Of a stretch of DNA of 64,000 nt, positions 22,919 through 34,223 are shown piece by piece; the first letter of the stretch is position 1, and each line of letters opens with the position of its first letter. Where the stretch lies: NCBI GenBank assembly GCA_022836615.1, contig MU405393.1, positions 1 to 64,000 on the forward strand, written 5' to 3'. This DNA is from Annulohypoxylon bovei var. microspora. Taxonomy: Eukaryota; Ascomycota; Sordariomycetes; Xylariales; Hypoxylaceae. Below the pieces are notes generated by a model. That model saw only the letters and a program-made list of their open reading frames with translations, made no database searches and was not told the DNA's origin. The translations under genes and the position numbers were made by a program.

Positions 22919-23587
22919 AACTAGATATTCTGTGTCTTGGTTGGCTCAAATGGATGTCTTCAGACGCAAGCCAATGTGTATGGATAAATAAGAAGTCGTC
23001 GATGAAGAATGAAAACAAGGTTGCGATGAATTATTGCGGGTCCAGAGATATTCCGCGTAGTAATTAATTGTCTCATACGTTTTAAAAGCTATCCCCTGAT
23101 TATCTAATGGCATCTATTGCCGGCTATAATATTTGTAAGATACCTTGATAAGAAATTCAAAGGATAGGGTGAAAAGGTGAAGAAAATAGGGGGTTATGGC
23201 TTAAGCCATTTTCGTCCATTAACTTAATAATTATGCTTAAATTGAATTGTTTACATATCACGTATATAAAACCACCATAGGAGATAGGTAACTATGACAA
23301 CGATATCTAACGGAGTAAGCGCATTGGAACACGAGTCAGAGTTTCCTTTCTTTCTCACCGCTATCGCCGAGAAATTTCACGATAGCGACAAAATTGTTTG
23401 TGGCAGGTGGGTCATCGCCTGGTCTAGGCCCCAAGTAGGTAATCATCCACCTAACTCACTATTCATAAAGCCCTCACTACCAAATTGATTTTTTCTCCTT
23501 TTTTTCCTTTTCGCTTCATATTTTTTCCTGCCATTCATTTGGAACGATATCCCTCTAAACGGACTCTGAGTCTCGCCGAGGACTCCA
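22919..23587. other. Intergenic, promoter of the methyltransferase
   Basis: 0.67 kb. The last 120 bp before the next start codon are T/C-rich, as in many fungal leaders. A 64-codon ORF at 23294 has no recognised features. Confidence 0.5.
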
Positions 23588-24790
23588 ATGAGCCCAGCGG
23601 GTCATCCGCTGTCTCCTACCGGCAGCTTGCCGTCTCTACGTTCAACCACTCTCAGTAGCGAACAACTAGTTTCGGCTTTAGACAATCTGCATGAGCTGTA
23701 CTGTCCTATATCGTTGTCGCGAGCCGTCAAATCGAAGCTCGAACTCGGCAAAGTGCACGATGACCTGCCAGTTGAACCGGCTGACTCTGGTTACGTTTCC
23801 GAGGATGGGGATATAGACGGGGATGAACAAGACGTGGACGGGGGAAATATCCATGATGCCTTGCGCGCCGATGCCTTTGAACGCAACTTTGCCATCCGCT
23901 GGCTGACGACCTTGATCGCGCGCGCGGAAGAGCTGCCACTAGGCGACGAAGACGAGCGCGATCGAGCTGTCGATAAGGCTTCTTATGTACTAGCCTCATT
24001 TTCTAAACCGATGGAGGAAGAAGTCGAAGAAGACGCTGGTATCACACGTAATTTCTCCTTCTCCTTGGATTTATCCTCCACTCTGGATTCTCCTGAAGCC
24101 AATGAATCCAGCGTCGGCAATAAAGTGGCAATCGATGTGCAACTGAATGACATTTCGAACACTACGCACTCCGATGTTGGGCTGCAGACCTGGGGGGCGT
24201 CTGTTATATTCTGTGACCTGATATGCGCGTCGCCAACGCCGTTAGGGTTTACCCAGGCTACACTCGGCTCCTCACCGCGTATCATTGAACTCGGCGCCGG
24301 TACTGGACTAGTGAGCCTAGTGCTTTCCAAAGTCCTTCGTCTCCTTGGTTTTACCAATTCGACTGTGATAGCGACAGATTATCACCCCACAGTGCTCACC
24401 AATCTACAGTCGAATGTGATGAAAACAGGCATCAAATCATGCCCCCTTGATTGGTCTGCTCCCGTTCTAGAAGGGCCTCTCGATTGTCCGGCCGATGTGC
24501 TAGTCGCCACCGACGTAATATATGAGATTAAGCATGCCCTCTGGTTACGCGTCTGTGCCACCCGCCTTCTGGCTTCTGGAGGCGTATTTTGGCTGCTTAT
24601 GACAGTGCGCCCCAACGGCCGCCACGGGGCAATTACAGACTCCGTTGAATCTGCCTTTCAAGGGACGAGCCCCCAAACTCCAGACGGACGACACCTTGCA
24701 ATTCTAGGAGTGGAGAATATAGAGAAGCGTCGCGGCGTTGGGCGAGGTGATGAGAGCGGATATAAGTTATTTAGAATCGGATGGGCTTAG
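23588..24790 (+). CDS. Lysine methyltransferase-like protein (Methyltransf_16)
   Basis: Intronless, 400 residues. The first 190 residues are acidic and weakly conserved in look. A seven-beta-strand SAM-dependent methyltransferase domain follows: QTWGAS at 200-205, motif I IIELGAGTGL at 232-241, the acidic loop IATDYHP after strand 2, and DVLVATDVIYE, in which the (D/E)xxY-like element of METTL21-type protein lysine methyltransferases is visible. These enzymes methylate elongation factors, chaperones and similar targets. The particular target cannot be read off. No organelle signal is evident. It converges on the flavoprotein gene downstream. Confidence 0.85.
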   Translation: MSPAGHPLSPTGSLPSLRSTTLSSEQLVSALDNLHELYCPISLSRAVKSKLELGKVHDDLPVEPADSGYVSEDGDIDGDEQDVDGGNIHDALRADAFERNFAIRWLTTLIARAEELPLGDEDERDRAVDKASYVLASFSKPMEEEVEEDAGITRNFSFSLDLSSTLDSPEANESSVGNKVAIDVQLNDISNTTHSDVGLQTWGASVIFCDLICASPTPLGFTQATLGSSPRIIELGAGTGLVSLVLSKVLRLLGFTNSTVIATDYHPTVLTNLQSNVMKTGIKSCPLDWSAPVLEGPLDCPADVLVATDVIYEIKHALWLRVCATRLLASGGVFWLLMTVRPNGRHGAITDSVESAFQGTSPQTPDGRHLAILGVENIEKRRGVGRGDESGYKLFRIGWA

Positions 24791-25137
24791 ATGGATAGAC
24801 GGAAACTGAAGAGATGATAGACCTTTAGATTTAGAGCATAGATGGTATCAAATGACTAATTGAATTGTGCACCTACTGGTAGGTATCTATTCCGATTGGC
24901 AAAGGCTAAGACACTCGGTGTGCAACATAAAAAGGGGTGCCGTAGGGCGGACAATAGTGTGACGCACCCAGTTTCAGACCCTAGGTTAGTTTGCAAGGAT
25001 AGGTATTTAAAAAACGTACGAATAAGGGAGTAGATGTTGATATAATTATCAACTATCACTATAGACTAGTTACCTACCTATAACCAAAATTTCCATTGCT
25101 TTCTTAATAAACTCCTAAGTAGATTGGGAAGTAAAGA
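24791..25137. other. Convergent 3' flanks
   Basis: 0.35 kb between converging stop codons; nothing recognised. Confidence 0.6.
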
Positions 25138-26811
25138 TCAGTCCGCCCGCTTGACACAAAAGGGGTTCGGCGTGAAGACGCCGTAAGGATCAGCCCTTTT
25201 CCTAATCTGCTGTAACTTCTCGTACTTAGCTCTATCCTCAAAGTAGGCGTTCCAAACAGTATCTAGATTCCAGTCACCGTAAGAACCCCACAGGACACGA
25301 CGATCTTCTTTCGAAAAGACGCCGTTGGGTCCGATTGCCTCCTCGTCGTTAACCTTCTGCCAGTCCTCGGCCCGTGCCTTAGACTCCTCAGCATAAAAAC
25401 AGTCCATCGTACAGCAGATGCTCGTGTCTCTCCAGCTAAATGCTGTTCCGTTTCCAGCGTTCCGTGTGAACATTGAGTTCTTGCCGCCGAAGCATTGTAG
25501 TTGCGCCGATAGCCAGCACTTGTTGTGATCGGGGCGAACGACATCGTCGATGCGGCCGACGACCCAATCAGCCCATCCATCCTTGGCCAGTGTACGCGAA
25601 CTTGTCGTATAAGTTCTCTTTTCATAAGGATGTTCAAATTCCCTGACATTGCGGAAAATCCAGTCGCCTGTCAGTTGCGACATGGGCTTCTCCTCGACAT
25701 CGCTGTCTCCCAGAATCCAATCAGATCCCTCTTTAATTCGGTCGAACCACGACATATCACATATGTCGCCACTCTCAAATGGTACCCACTGCGCATACAC
25801 AATGATAGTACGCGGCCAGGCAATAAGGCCATTCTTGCCGTAAAGCTCCGGGTGTGCCCGCGCCATCCATTCGTCTATTCCGGGACACAGGTCAAGGAGC
25901 GGGAAGGCAGAGCTGAGGACGCTTATGCAGAAGTCGTAGTTACGAGGAAAGTCGTTGTTGTCAGACATCTCAACTAGGATGTCAACTAAACGCTTCAGCG
26001 TCTTGGTGTCGTACAAGTACATCGCCTTCATGCCCCTGGATCCGTTGTAGTCTTGATCCCTATGAACTTGGATAGTGAAATGGGTTATGACGCCGAGGTT
26101 TCCAGGACTACCGCCTAGGAATGCCCAGAATAGATCGGGATCCGTAGCTTTAGTGATCTCTTTGAAATCCCCATTTGTATCCACGATCTCGAGAGAGAGT
26201 ACGTGGTCTCCGAACAGGCCAAAGCTACGAGCTAATTGGCCATAGCCTAGTATTTTCTATTAGTTTATACGTATAGTGGTAACCAATTCGTACCTATTCC
26301 AGTTTGGGAATTTCCTATTGTAACAGGATCCGATTTGAACTTTGAATAGAAATGGGCTCATACCTCCAGTCTGGACATGCCCACCAACATGAACCTCAGT
26401 ACATTGACCGTGTGGCACGAACTTCTTGTTCTCGGTAAGCCAAGCATTGAACTCTCCAAGACTCCAGCTGACGCTGGTACGAGCGTATGCTTTTCCATCC
26501 TTCTCGAAGATGACTCGATCGTTAGCCCCCCTGAAAGAGTTTTCCAGGTCTAGTTGAATATTTGGAGCGCTTGTAGAGCTAGCTCCGCTATATTGATGGC
26601 CGCCTGTCTTGATAGCCACTGCGATTTTCTTCTCCTTTGCGTACTTGAGTGTTAGCACAATGTCATCTTTCGTCTTAGGCTGAACGATCAGTCCCGGGTT
26701 AAGATCACGCTCTTTGCCGTAAGTTGATGTAGCATATTGGTATTTAACGTCATTATAGACCTTCGTCCCTGGGATGTATTGGTTGCCGCTAATACCTGAA
26801 ATGGTCGCCAT
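25138..26811 (-). CDS. BBE-type FAD-linked oxidoreductase, bicovalent flavin site
   Basis: Two exons, 26811-26364 and 26246-25138, around a 117-bp intron (long for this window; a second acceptor is possible); 518 residues. The FAD_binding_4 domain carries KTGGHQYSG with His72, and HGQCTEVHVGGHVQTGG with Cys137. These align with the His and Cys that bind FAD by two covalent bonds in berberine-bridge-type enzymes. The C-terminus has the BBE domain ending DPYGVFTPNPF. Unlike many fungal relatives it shows no signal peptide. Bicovalent enzymes of this group oxidise carbohydrates or secondary metabolites, including ring closures. The substrate is unknown and there is no adjacent biosynthetic core gene. 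Confidence 0.88.
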
Positions 26812-27905
26812 TGTTTCTCGTGAAGGCTTGGATTATGAATTCTTGCACTCGAGAGGGAAAAAAGACGGAGGCATCCATCCCGATTCTTATAACCGCACCA
26901 AGGTACTACATAGTACACTGTGAAGATATACTCGGTGTGCGTGAAAGCTTACGTGCTTGACTCAGCTGCAAGCCTGTGCAGTACAAGGTTGCATGTTTAT
27001 GTTAAGAGGCTAGCAGTCACTTGCTTCTGTTAATGCGGGATTAGAAAATAGAGCAGGGCGGTGTAATATCTTTCCCCTTTATTGGTTGATATTTCATGCA
27101 GAGAGTACGTTTGCCAGCCACGATTAAGCACGAGGAGTCATCAATTCCGTGTCCTAGGAAAATCATAGCTCCCAGGGCAGGTTCAAGATAGCTCATTCTT
27201 AGGTAGGTAGGTAGGTTGCAAAGCGCTCTATTATGAGTGTTCATAGGTTCCAATTCTTATAACGGTAACTAAAGACTCCCCGATAGCCGGTGGTGTATCG
27301 CTAGGCTACCAACTCTTTGACCAGATAGTAATGGGTTGTCATACTATCACGATAAGGTTGTTGTGTTGGTCTTAAGAACGGCCGCGGGCGGCAAGGCGGA
27401 CCTTGCCGCCCGCACCTCCAACTGCTTAGGTGCAGCTAGATTATGCTGACCAGTAGCGATTCTTGTTCTACGACTGACAAATGCCAAGCTGCGTCAGCAG
27501 GTATGTAGATTAGTACTTAGTCATACATATTCTATCCATTCATTCAAGCTTGTGGCTTGAACTCAATGCTACCATATTGCTTGCTTACCCGCCGTTTTCT
27601 TTGAATCGTACCTACCTATACACACAGGTGTAGAGTTTAATAGGCTATCGGGGTCATAGTATAATCATCTAAGCAAGTAGGTAATCTTAAGGATATGTAG
27701 GTATTAATATGAGGTACATACGATTTTCAGGAGCGTAATATGACAGTGAGATAATTACTTTTCCCCTATTTGTGAGAACCACGGGAGGCAACCTTAGGTA
27801 AGTACCCAGAGCCGTATTAAACTACCTATATTAGACTGATGTCATGATTTAATATAATTATAAGCAATTTGTGCATTTTTATTATATTCTAAATATCGTC
27901 TGATA
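26812..27905. other. Intergenic, contains a strong GC hairpin
   Basis: 1.1 kb, AT-leaning, with a GGTA microsatellite near 27200-27216 and the isolated GC-rich hairpin at 27384-27413 (separate entry). No gene is supported. Confidence 0.55.
27384..27413. other. Perfect 13-bp GC hairpin with 4-base loop
   Basis: GCGGGCGGCAAGG (27384-27396), loop CGGA, then its exact reverse complement (27401-27413). It stands alone in AT-rich intergenic DNA between two minus-strand frames. It could be an RNA structure, a transposon end footprint or a recombination remnant. Confidence 0.7.
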
Positions 27906-28352
27906 TTAAGTTGGCTGATACACCTGCAAAAGTTCTTTCTTCCAGTCTATCTCAGATAGCTTACTGGGGAGGTTTTCTTTTTCTTCGTTACATTCGAAGG
28001 CGTCGTTTATTCTTTCTCCTTTCCGGTTTTCCCCCTCATCAATTCCAAGATTTTTATGAACTTCAATCATTGATGGCTTCTCCGAACTAAATACTTTCGG
28101 ACTCCACGGCCACATGTAGCAACCAATACCGCCTGAGAAGTTCTCTTTGAAGCAAATATGTTGCCATTCCGGCTTATCGCCATCATTCTCTAGGCTTCTT
28201 ATAGGTTCGAACCCTAATATATTCTCATCAAACATACCAGTAGCACAATAGCCACCTGGGCTATTGGAATACGGCACCGTTGCTTGGTCTAATTCGAAAT
28301 ATAATGAAAGTATTTCATCATCATTAAAGTTATTTATCTCGGATTGCGCCAT
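27906..28352 (-). CDS. Small acidic orphan protein
   Basis: A single-exon frame of 148 residues starting MAQSEINNF. It is acidic, without signal peptide or membrane helix, and contains SGGIGCYMWPWSP in the middle and a charged C-terminal third. The AT-rich codon choice differs from the surrounding genes. I recognise no family. It may be a lineage-specific gene or the relic of a longer one. Confidence 0.35.
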   Translation of the reverse strand: MAQSEINNFNDDEILSLYFELDQATVPYSNSPGGYCATGMFDENILGFEPIRSLENDGDKPEWQHICFKENFSGGIGCYMWPWSPKVFSSEKPSMIEVHKNLGIDEGENRKGERINDAFECNEEKENLPSKLSEIDWKKELLQVYQPT

Positions 28353-29480
28353 CTTTGGTATGGCTATAAAACAGACCGAATAAGGAGAACAATACCACCA
28401 CTTTATAGTTAAATGTATACCAATTACTTCGTAGTTACAATCTAACCAATTAGTCTTACGAGGCAGTCATGGTTTGACTTTGGTAGCTGTTTTATATCAT
28501 CAGCGGCGGGATAACAATGAATACACGTCGTAACCTTTGTAAGAACCTTTGTTAAGAAACAAAACATTGTTAATGATTAATGGTGATTTGATTATCATAA
28601 GTTAAACAATGAGGCATGTATGTATGCATTCTATATTAAGTAAAAACATAACATAGAACATTGTATTGTCCTTGCTGATTTAGCACAAACAAAAATTATT
28701 TATTCCCATTGGTCTTTAGGTTAACTGCTATTTTATACTCTCTGAATTCACACACACCCTTAGGGTATGTCGTATTTCTTTTTTTTTTTGGAAACATAGG
28801 GGCAGGGGAGCCCTATCGCTGTCTTCGTTAACTTCATGAAGTCATAACTAGTTACTTTCGAATCTTTAAAACTGGGGATTCCACTTGAAAGTCATAGTTA
28901 ACTAGGTACCTACCTACCTACCTACCTAGATATGTAAATAAGTATTTGCTACCGAAAGAAAATGTCACGTGATAGCCCCCTTTCTCACCACAGTACATGC
29001 AATACACACACAGTGCCTTTCACATTGTAAAGTCTGCATTCACTGCTTACCTATGTATTTCCTAGAAGGTCTCCCTTGTACGACACGTCAAAATTGGATT
29101 GGTCAAAATAATTATCTTTAATTCGCATATACCTTAGGTAGGTACCTACTAAGTACTTAGGTCGTGTTAATGTTAGTTATACGCATTTACGCAAGTAGCG
29201 AATTACCCAAAATTTTTAGCGCACAGTACCGTTTGACCGCAGTTTGCTATGTACTTAGTACTTAACGACATCTGTATTTTGTTTCACTTGGATTGGCGTT
29301 GCAGGTGGTCAACACTTACAGCACCTACCTAGATACCGGTATATTTCATAAGTAATACTCATTTTCCCCAAATTTCTTTAGGTGCACCAAGAACAAGAAA
29401 ATTATATTCACCATTCGGAGAGCTACAATAAAACTAGACACATTAAATTTCGACTACGAACGTCACGACTTTCATAGAAT
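28353..29480. other. Divergent intergenic region with TACC microsatellite
   Basis: 1.1 kb, AT-rich. It holds a T run near 28780-28790, the small hairpin ATAGGG...CCCTAT at about 28796-28816, and five TACC units at 28908-28927. Confidence 0.55.
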
Positions 29481-31196
29481 ATGGTTTCAGACCCAACTCA
29501 AGACTTCGTTCAACACCGCGATCCAAACGATATGGAAAGTTCTGGCGAAGAACTCATCAACAATGACAATGTTAATAAGATGAAGGACAAGTTAGAGAAC
29601 CTCGTCAGTTCTCCTGATTCCAAGGAAATAATCCCGGACCAAATCGAGCATCCACATACAAAAATGCCGGATCCCGTACATGTGGCCGAAGCAGCCACCG
29701 AAGAAGCTTTCGAGAATATCTCAAACGTTATGGAAGGTCTCGATCAAAAATTTATTACAGGCCTTGATTCAGATGGTATTCAAGGTTCTGGCATTCACGT
29801 TCAAGAAGGCCATGATGAAGACTTTGCCGCAGACCCTGACCCAAACTTTATCAAAGATTCTAACCTAGAAGTTATCGAGGATCCCGTACCCGAGACAATA
29901 GGCAGCGATTCTTGGGTGGGTGCAGATGCCTATGAGCCCGACGACGAATACAATCTGCAAACCACCAAGTTCTTTAGTGCTGTCAAGTGGGATAGGCTAG
30001 CTTCAATAGCCTCTAGTCTTCGAGAGGGTGTGAAGTGCTCTTACTCCGATAAATATTCTATTGGACAATTCAATATGGTGAGACGTCTCACTTTTGACGA
30101 TGGCATCAGTTGGGTTGCTAGAGTTCGGCTACCTCCTGAGGCAACTCCCGCTCCTCTCGACTGGTACGACAGTCGAAGAGCGTTCGAAGTGGAGGTTGCT
30201 AGCATGAAGTTCTTCAAGTAAGCTATTATATCCTTAAGAGCAGACCCTGTACCTCCATTTCAATAGGATTTAACCAAATTTAGATCCAAATCGACAGTTC
30301 CGGTGCCCGAATTATTTGCCTATGATGCCAACTCATCAAACGAAGTCGGAGTATGCTGGATGCTAATGGAGTATATTCACGGCACTACAGCTGCCGAACT
30401 CCAAATAATCAAGGACTCTGAGCCAGCGATTTACGGGTCGATTGAACAAGATCGGAAGCTTCGAGATCAAATGGCCAAAATCCAAGCAGAAGTGCTCTCG
30501 TTCAAGTTCCAGGATATTGGCAGTCTCTATTACTCCGAGGATACATCCAGCTTCTTCATCGGCCCCGATGTCGAGACTGGTAAAGGACCATGGAAGCTCT
30601 CGACCGACTACTACTATGATCTTGCCGATAACCTGCTCAAGAATACAGCGGCACGATGTAGCGAGAAGGCAAAAAACAGCCCCTCTTTTATTCTACCTAC
30701 CCTTCTCAACCATCTTTTGGGCATCCACAGCGAAGAGCGTGCCGGTCCTTTCAGGCTCGTCAATGCGGACTTCGGCGCGCACAACATCCTAGTTGATGAT
30801 GATTTCAACGTTGTCGGTATCGTTGACTTTGATGGCGTGAGGGCGGCACCGCTCGAAGCTGCGGCGCAGTTCCCCGTTTTGAGCTGTATGGGCCTAGAGC
30901 CGCCAGGCCATGTTGACCCTCGTCCCGCCGTCCAGGAAAGGATCAAGCGCTCAAAACCGCAGATTGACAGATACAAGGAATTTCTGATCAAGCACGAAGC
31001 TGAGCTTGGAGATGGCTCCGCCCCTGTTGGCCATCGGTTAGGGTCTACATCGGCTCTCATATACAAAGCTTTTCAAAACTATTCTATGCTTTCCACTTCT
31101 TCGTACGAGAAATGGTTTGAATTCGCATTGAAGGTGACGAGGGATTATGCGGATGGTCTTGAAGCAAGTGAGGGGCAAGTTCAACTTGCAGAATAA
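29481..31196 (+). CDS. Aminoglycoside phosphotransferase (APH)-family kinase-like protein
   Basis: Two exons, 29481-30217 and 30284-31196; 549 residues. Residues 1-150 are acidic and repetitive, with recurring degenerate units around the pattern D-P-(V/N)-x-(F/T)-I. The kinase-like part follows: a nucleotide-binding N-lobe, WMLMEYIHG as hinge, the catalytic loop NADFGAHNILV (Asp408, Asn413; the usual His-Gly before Asp is Asn-Ala), and GIVDFDG (Asp427) as the metal-binding motif. Fungal APH-family proteins phosphorylate unknown small molecules; none is tied to antibiotic resistance here. The acidic repeat extension is unusual for the family. Confidence 0.85.
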
Positions 31197-31234
31197 ACCA
31201 TGCTGGTCAAAACTCGAGAAATTTCAGGTTTAGC

Positions 31235-31249
31235 TTAGGGTTAGGGTTA
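31235..31249. repeat. Short telomere-like tract, G-rich strand
   Basis: TTAGGGTTAGGGTTA, two and a half units, 38 bp after a stop codon. The orientation is that of a right-hand chromosome end, opposite to the tract at 8776-8812. It is short enough that a telobox-like coincidence cannot be excluded. Confidence 0.55.
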
Positions 31250-31790
31250 TCTAGCTTCTTAAGTAAAGATGTAAAGGTCATTGAAAACTGACCTTCATTA
31301 AGACCCTTCTTTGAGTAAAATTATGACAACACATTCTATGAATAATTGTTAAGTTGATACGATATTTTAAAACTTCATTTCCACAGATGTGCTCTTGCAA
31401 TCGTATGAAACACCACTTTCTAACTAGGTTGTTACTATGGGCCATAGATTTTCTAATGACACAGTTATAGCACAATATTAACGTCTTCAGATTGGAAGAA
31501 AAATGTATCCTTAATCGACCTTAACGAACGAGCTGCCTTTTTTTATCACTAAACTCGGCAATATTCACAGTCGTAAGAGATGAAAGACAAGGTTACATAT
31601 GTAGTTTGAATCTTCTACGGCTATTAACATTAACCTAAGTAATATCGGCCATCTCCATAGTTGTCATGAACCATACTTCTATACGTAGTCATTAGGGTTT
31701 CTCGATTTTATATGCCCCAAGTGTCTCTATTTAACAAGCATGGAACAAAATACTTTTCTCCATGTTTTTTCTCCTAATACATACTCAGTT

Positions 31791-32432
31791 CGGCACGAAT
31801 AAAGTCACGGTGGTTTCGAATAAAGTCACGGTGATCCACCCGCTTTATACCTAGTACAGCTTAGTAGTATGGATACTTTTCTTGCAGTACAACACTCATA
31901 CAAATCGGAGTACCTTTTCTACTCGGTGCCTTTTACTATTAGGCATGTATCGTTGACCTTGCTGTCGCCCCCAACAACCCTTCCTGAACCTTTTCCCGCT
32001 ATAGAAAAGGGAACTAGCTTATTATTTAGGTATCCCCCTGTCTTGTAGGCTCATTGGTAGCCCTTGAAAGCAACGCCGTCGCTGCCGAATTGAGAGGCTT
32101 TAGCAGCGGCGGGGTCCGGAATAACCTCATCTAAGTTGTCCCAAAATCTACCGTTTCAATATCTTGAAAAGGTCATAAATAGGTTCACCCGATAGCTTAA
32201 TAGCAAGGCTTTTAGATTACTATATTAATTTCTGAGGAAAATTCGATGTTATTGTCGCTAAAAAGGAGGTTATTTAGATCAGCTATGATGGATTAATAAG
32301 TAGAAAGAGTACTTATATTTGTATGGGAATTTGTATTATAAAACTAGTACCCACCCTATTAAGCTATGTTAGGTATAAGTAGGGTGGGTCACCGTGACTT
32401 TATTAGAAACCACCGTGACTTTATTCGTGCCG
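31791..32432. mobile_element. hAT-type MITE with 8-bp target duplication
   Basis: The 642-bp element is flanked by identical octamers ACTCAGTT (31783-31790 and 32433-32440). Its ends are inverted repeats of about 80 bp: the first 50 bases agree at all but two positions and similarity then fades. Each arm carries two direct copies of AATAAAGTCACGGTG at a 21-bp period (left arm 31798-31812 and 31819-31833), which look like double transposase-binding sites. There is no transposase frame inside. An 8-bp duplication is the mark of hAT-superfamily insertion. It ends 123 bp before the subtilase start codon. Confidence 0.92.
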
Positions 32433-32562
32433 ACTCAGTTAGGTACTTAACTTACAAACAAACTGTTTTACATCCACTTTCATTTACAAAAATTGAAAAA
32501 AGCTTGGTAATTATCCTAATTGATGCCATTTTGACTAGCATCACCTATAGTGATCTAGCAAG

Positions 32563-34223
32563 ATGGCATCGAATACTTCTACTTTTCTCGATGTTGGAGT
32601 CATTTATGTGATTTACCCCAAGGATGGAACTGATGGGGTCCAAACAAGTCTCATCGAAAAGAAGCTGAGAGCTCTTTCCGATCCTCCGAACATTTACATA
32701 TCTCAGACAAAGACGGTGGGGATTAACTTCTGGTTTGTGACTCTGTCACATGGAAGCGCCGATATCCTTGCCGTGGAACTGGCTCACGAGGTAAGCCTGC
32801 TCACGAATCAACGGAAGGTTTAACTCACTTACATTATGAAATCATAGGTAGCCTCGATATATCCACAGACACCAAAGGATATTTATAATCCTCGTTACAG
32901 CACATTTGACCCAACTACCGGGATTACTTACAAGGAGAGTCAGGATCACACTAGCACTGTGGCGGACCATCTTATGTATGTTTGCCAACAGCCAGGAAAG
33001 TCATTACGAGAGTATCACGGTCGATATTATTTCGACGATGCTGATCCCGTCCCTGGACGCGGTATTCCAGTCTATGTTGTAGACACGGGTGCAACCCTAG
33101 ATCATAAAGTAAGTTTTATCCTGACCATGCCCCTTGCTCTCAAACCCGTTTCATGCTAATTCCATGGGCAGGAGTTTGACGATGTTCGCGATAATGTCGA
33201 ATGGATTCATGTGGGTCAGGATGTCGGCGGCGGGAATGCCGAAGATGATTCTGCCACTGATCCCACTCAACAATTCATCACGGCAAAGGCGCATGGCACG
33301 TCCATGCTTAGTCTCGTTACTGGGGCTAACGTGGGCGTATCAAAGGGTGTTAAGCCCTACTTGGTACGAGTGCCTCGGAGACATATACCTACCGGTACTG
33401 TTAGAGACAGGTCTAGACACGCAACGAACGAGGATTGGCTCGAGGGTATTAGCAAGGTGAACGATCACCTGGCTGGAAGAAAAAATGATACGAAAGCTAT
33501 CATTCTACTCGCCTTCCATATTCCACGGGAGTCGTTCATGAGAGATGGTAAGGACCGCTCGCTTGGGTTTGATGCCAGACTGCGGTTCCTCCTGAAAGAT
33601 CTGGTCGACAAGGGAGTCCTTCCCATAACGGGAACGGGAAATAACATGAATCAGGCGGTGCATATTTTCCTTTCCTTTTTCTGTTAATCAATATGCTAAC
33701 TATGACTAGAGCACGATCGACGGATTCCCCGCGAACTACGGACGAAGTGATTACAACCCAATTACAGAGGTTCTAGTCGTTAGAAGCGTGCACAGCACCT
33801 CGTTTGCTCTGGCTAACCAGACTGACTTCGACCGAGGCCTCCCTCATATCTTTGCACCGGGTTACGGCATCAAATGTGCCGAAGGGAACCGCGGTGCGTG
33901 GGGATTATTCCATGATCCGAAGGATGATACCTACAAGAGAGCACACGGGAGTTCATGTGGTAAGTCAAAATATCTTCACATATACCTGTTTTGATTACTA
34001 ACAATTATTGTTCATTATAGCCGCAGCAATCACGGCGGGCCTTGCTGATTATTTCCTAAGACTGTCCCAGGTTGGCCGTTTGAACATTGTCAATAATCCT
34101 ATGGGTTTGAAGAACTACATCCTTTCCGATGACCTCAAGTGGTCAAGAAAACTTCACCAGGATGGTAGGGCGCTCCCCGGAATTTGGAACGGCGTTAAAC
34201 TTCCTGATTCCCACTTTCACTAA
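32563..34223 (+). CDS. Subtilisin-like serine peptidase (S8)
   Basis: Five exons: 32563-32790, 32848-33108, 33172-33657, 33710-33959 and 34021-34223; 475 residues. The catalytic triad is visible in order: Asp155 (VYVVDTGATLDH), His204 (AKAHGTSMLS) and Ser407 (AHGSSCAAAIT). The GTGNN segment supplies the oxyanion Asn. The serine motif reads GSSCAA in place of the classic GTSMAxP. No signal peptide is evident, so it may act inside the cell or leave by another route; residues 1-110 could be an inhibitor-like prodomain. A freshly inserted-looking hAT MITE lies directly in its promoter. Confidence 0.87.

Larger units (their letters stand above)
31197..32562. other. Intergenic region with telomere-like tract and MITE
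   Basis: 1.37 kb between the kinase-like gene and the subtilase. It holds the G-strand telomere-like tract (31235-31249) and the transposon 31791-32432, both listed separately. No gene is supported. Confidence 0.6.

Noticed and set aside
9370..26811. A secondary-metabolite biosynthetic cluster (exporter, monooxygenase, BBE oxidase, methyltransferase)
   Set aside because: Tailoring-type genes are present, but no polyketide synthase, NRPS, terpene cyclase or prenyltransferase is seen, and the methyltransferase is of the protein-lysine type.
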